Below are positions 63,318 through 64,000 of a stretch of 64,000 bases of DNA, piece after piece; positions within the stretch are counted from its first letter, which is position 1; every line of letters begins with the position of its first letter. The position numbers and the translations under genes are program-made. Location of the stretch: the NCBI GenBank assembly GCA_964036045.1, contig OZ038381.1, forward strand, positions 128,781,708 through 128,845,707. Reading direction: 5' to 3'. The DNA is from Eutreptiella sp. 'Long Island Sound 2002'. Its lineage: Eukaryota > Euglenozoa > Euglenophyceae > Eutreptiales > Eutreptiaceae. Below the pieces are notes generated by a model. It did not search any database, was not told where the DNA came from, and worked only from the letters and a program-made list of their open reading frames with translations.

Positions 63318-63908
63318 CTAGCGCTCATAGGCTGCACGGGCATGGAACGTCCCAGCGGCTGGCGGGCTGCTCATGTCCATCTCAACCGTCCCCTCGCGGG
63401 TATCATTGGGCGTACCATTCCCCGATCCTTTTTCTGGCATCTTCTCACCCAACATGATACTGGCCGAGAAAAGTGGGATGTGCCTCAACAATGAGGGGTC
63501 AACCCGTGGCGGACCGTATGGCGCAGACTCCATGGGACCTTCCATGGGCGCCACTCCTTCTGCGGCTGTCCTCAAGGTCGTCAACCGCCTCACCAAAGAC
63601 TCCGGGGCAGGATCCCGTGGTAGATGGGGACCTGGTGCCAGGACTCCTGCATGCCTCTCCAACTCCTTCATCCTGTCCTCGACGTTCTCCAAGTACTTGA
63701 TCATTTTGTCCACCTTTCCTTGCTGCTGTACAAGCATTGTCTCCAGCTTGGCCTTGTAGTCCTCTTGCTGTGACCAGATACTCTTCACAGTGTTGTCGAA
63801 GATGGCCTGGTCCTCAAGAATGCCACCGGTTGTGTCGTCCAACTTATAGATCCTTTGAATAAGGGCCTCCTTGCCCACCCGAGGATAACTTCCGATGAGG
63901 AAGTCCAC
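63318..63908 (-). pseudogene. Gag N-terminal coiled-coil segment
   Basis: 196 codons with a Glu/Lys-rich coiled coil (QQEDYKAKLETMLVQQQGKV, then KMIKYLENVEDRMKELER) and a Pro-rich stretch, ending in TAG at 63318 in frame with the capsid part. It corresponds in place to the second coiled coil of the sister's Gag. The sister's collagen-like tract has no visible counterpart here. The upstream part lies beyond the window. Confidence 0.65.
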
Positions 63909-64000
63909 ATGTCGGCAATGGCAGTGATCCTCACGCGCCCCGTCCCCGCACGCCAGTTCCTTGGCGTCCTCGTGCGGATGTCAACCATCTCCATCGCGGT

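Larger units (their letters stand above)
56644..64000 (-). mobile_element. Decayed chromovirus, sister of the 14220-31333 element (partial)
   Basis: Gag, protease, extra domain, RT, RNase H, integrase and chromodomain follow in order on the minus strand, each similar to the intact element. Frames 2, 1 and 0 alternate in gag, which shows at least two frameshifts. Pol has several in-frame TGA/TAG stops and at least one frameshift in integrase. The element runs off the right edge, so no 5' LTR is seen. Its base composition is more balanced than that of the sister. Confidence 0.9.

Overview
This window looks like eukaryotic nuclear DNA made almost entirely of retrotransposons and satellite-like repeats. 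I recognise no host gene. The evidence is: chromodomain-bearing Ty3/gypsy pol genes, non-LTR (LINE) reverse transcriptases with APE-type endonuclease and RNase H domains, a nested insertion, kilobases of tandem repeats, and no bacterial gene packing. An alga or other protist with a GC-rich genome is my best guess. The species cannot be named from the sequence.

Layout. (1) Positions 1-9160, minus strand: the coding part of a GC-rich LINE. ORF1 (9160-6215) has a CCCH zinc finger. ORF2 (6218 leftward, off the window edge) has a C2H2 finger, APE endonuclease, reverse transcriptase, RNase H-like domain and C-terminal zinc motif. ORF1 and ORF2 overlap as ATGA. Three in-frame stops (TAG, TGA, TGA) interrupt otherwise open frames. 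(2) Positions 9128-14219 and 31334-32035: about 27 head-to-tail units of a 212-bp repeat directly upstream of ORF1, arranged like the monomer promoters of mouse L1. (3) Positions 14220-31333, plus strand: a 17.1-kb chromovirus inserted into that array. It has 2.9-kb LTRs, a GGGG target duplication, a polypurine tract, and gag and pol in one frame. The site just after the 5' LTR is a perfect 11-base complement of a sequence 112 bases before the LTR end, which is the signature of Tf1-type self-priming. (4) Positions 32036-36500: low-coding DNA with degenerate repeats. (5) A 1.7-kb repeat family with copies at 36524-38254 and 54665-56392 and a fragment at 48309-48829. (6) Positions 38557-44716: pyrimidine-rich DNA, a 180-bp triplication and a decayed minus-strand ORF1-like gene. 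(7) Positions 44840-48308, minus: a second, 5'-truncated LINE (RT from motif B, RNase H, CCHC). (8) Positions 48830-53560: CA-rich DNA grading into a 37-bp minisatellite. (9) Positions 56644-64000, minus: a second, decayed chromovirus of the same family as (3), running off the right edge.

The most informative points come from comparing the two chromoviruses. Both have gag and pol in the same frame with a stop codon at the boundary (TAG in one, TAA in the other). Both carry an extra conserved domain between protease and reverse transcriptase, and both use FVDD at the RT active site. The premature stops inside both copies mostly sit where the sister copy has Trp or Arg, as expected from C-to-T / G-to-A decay.
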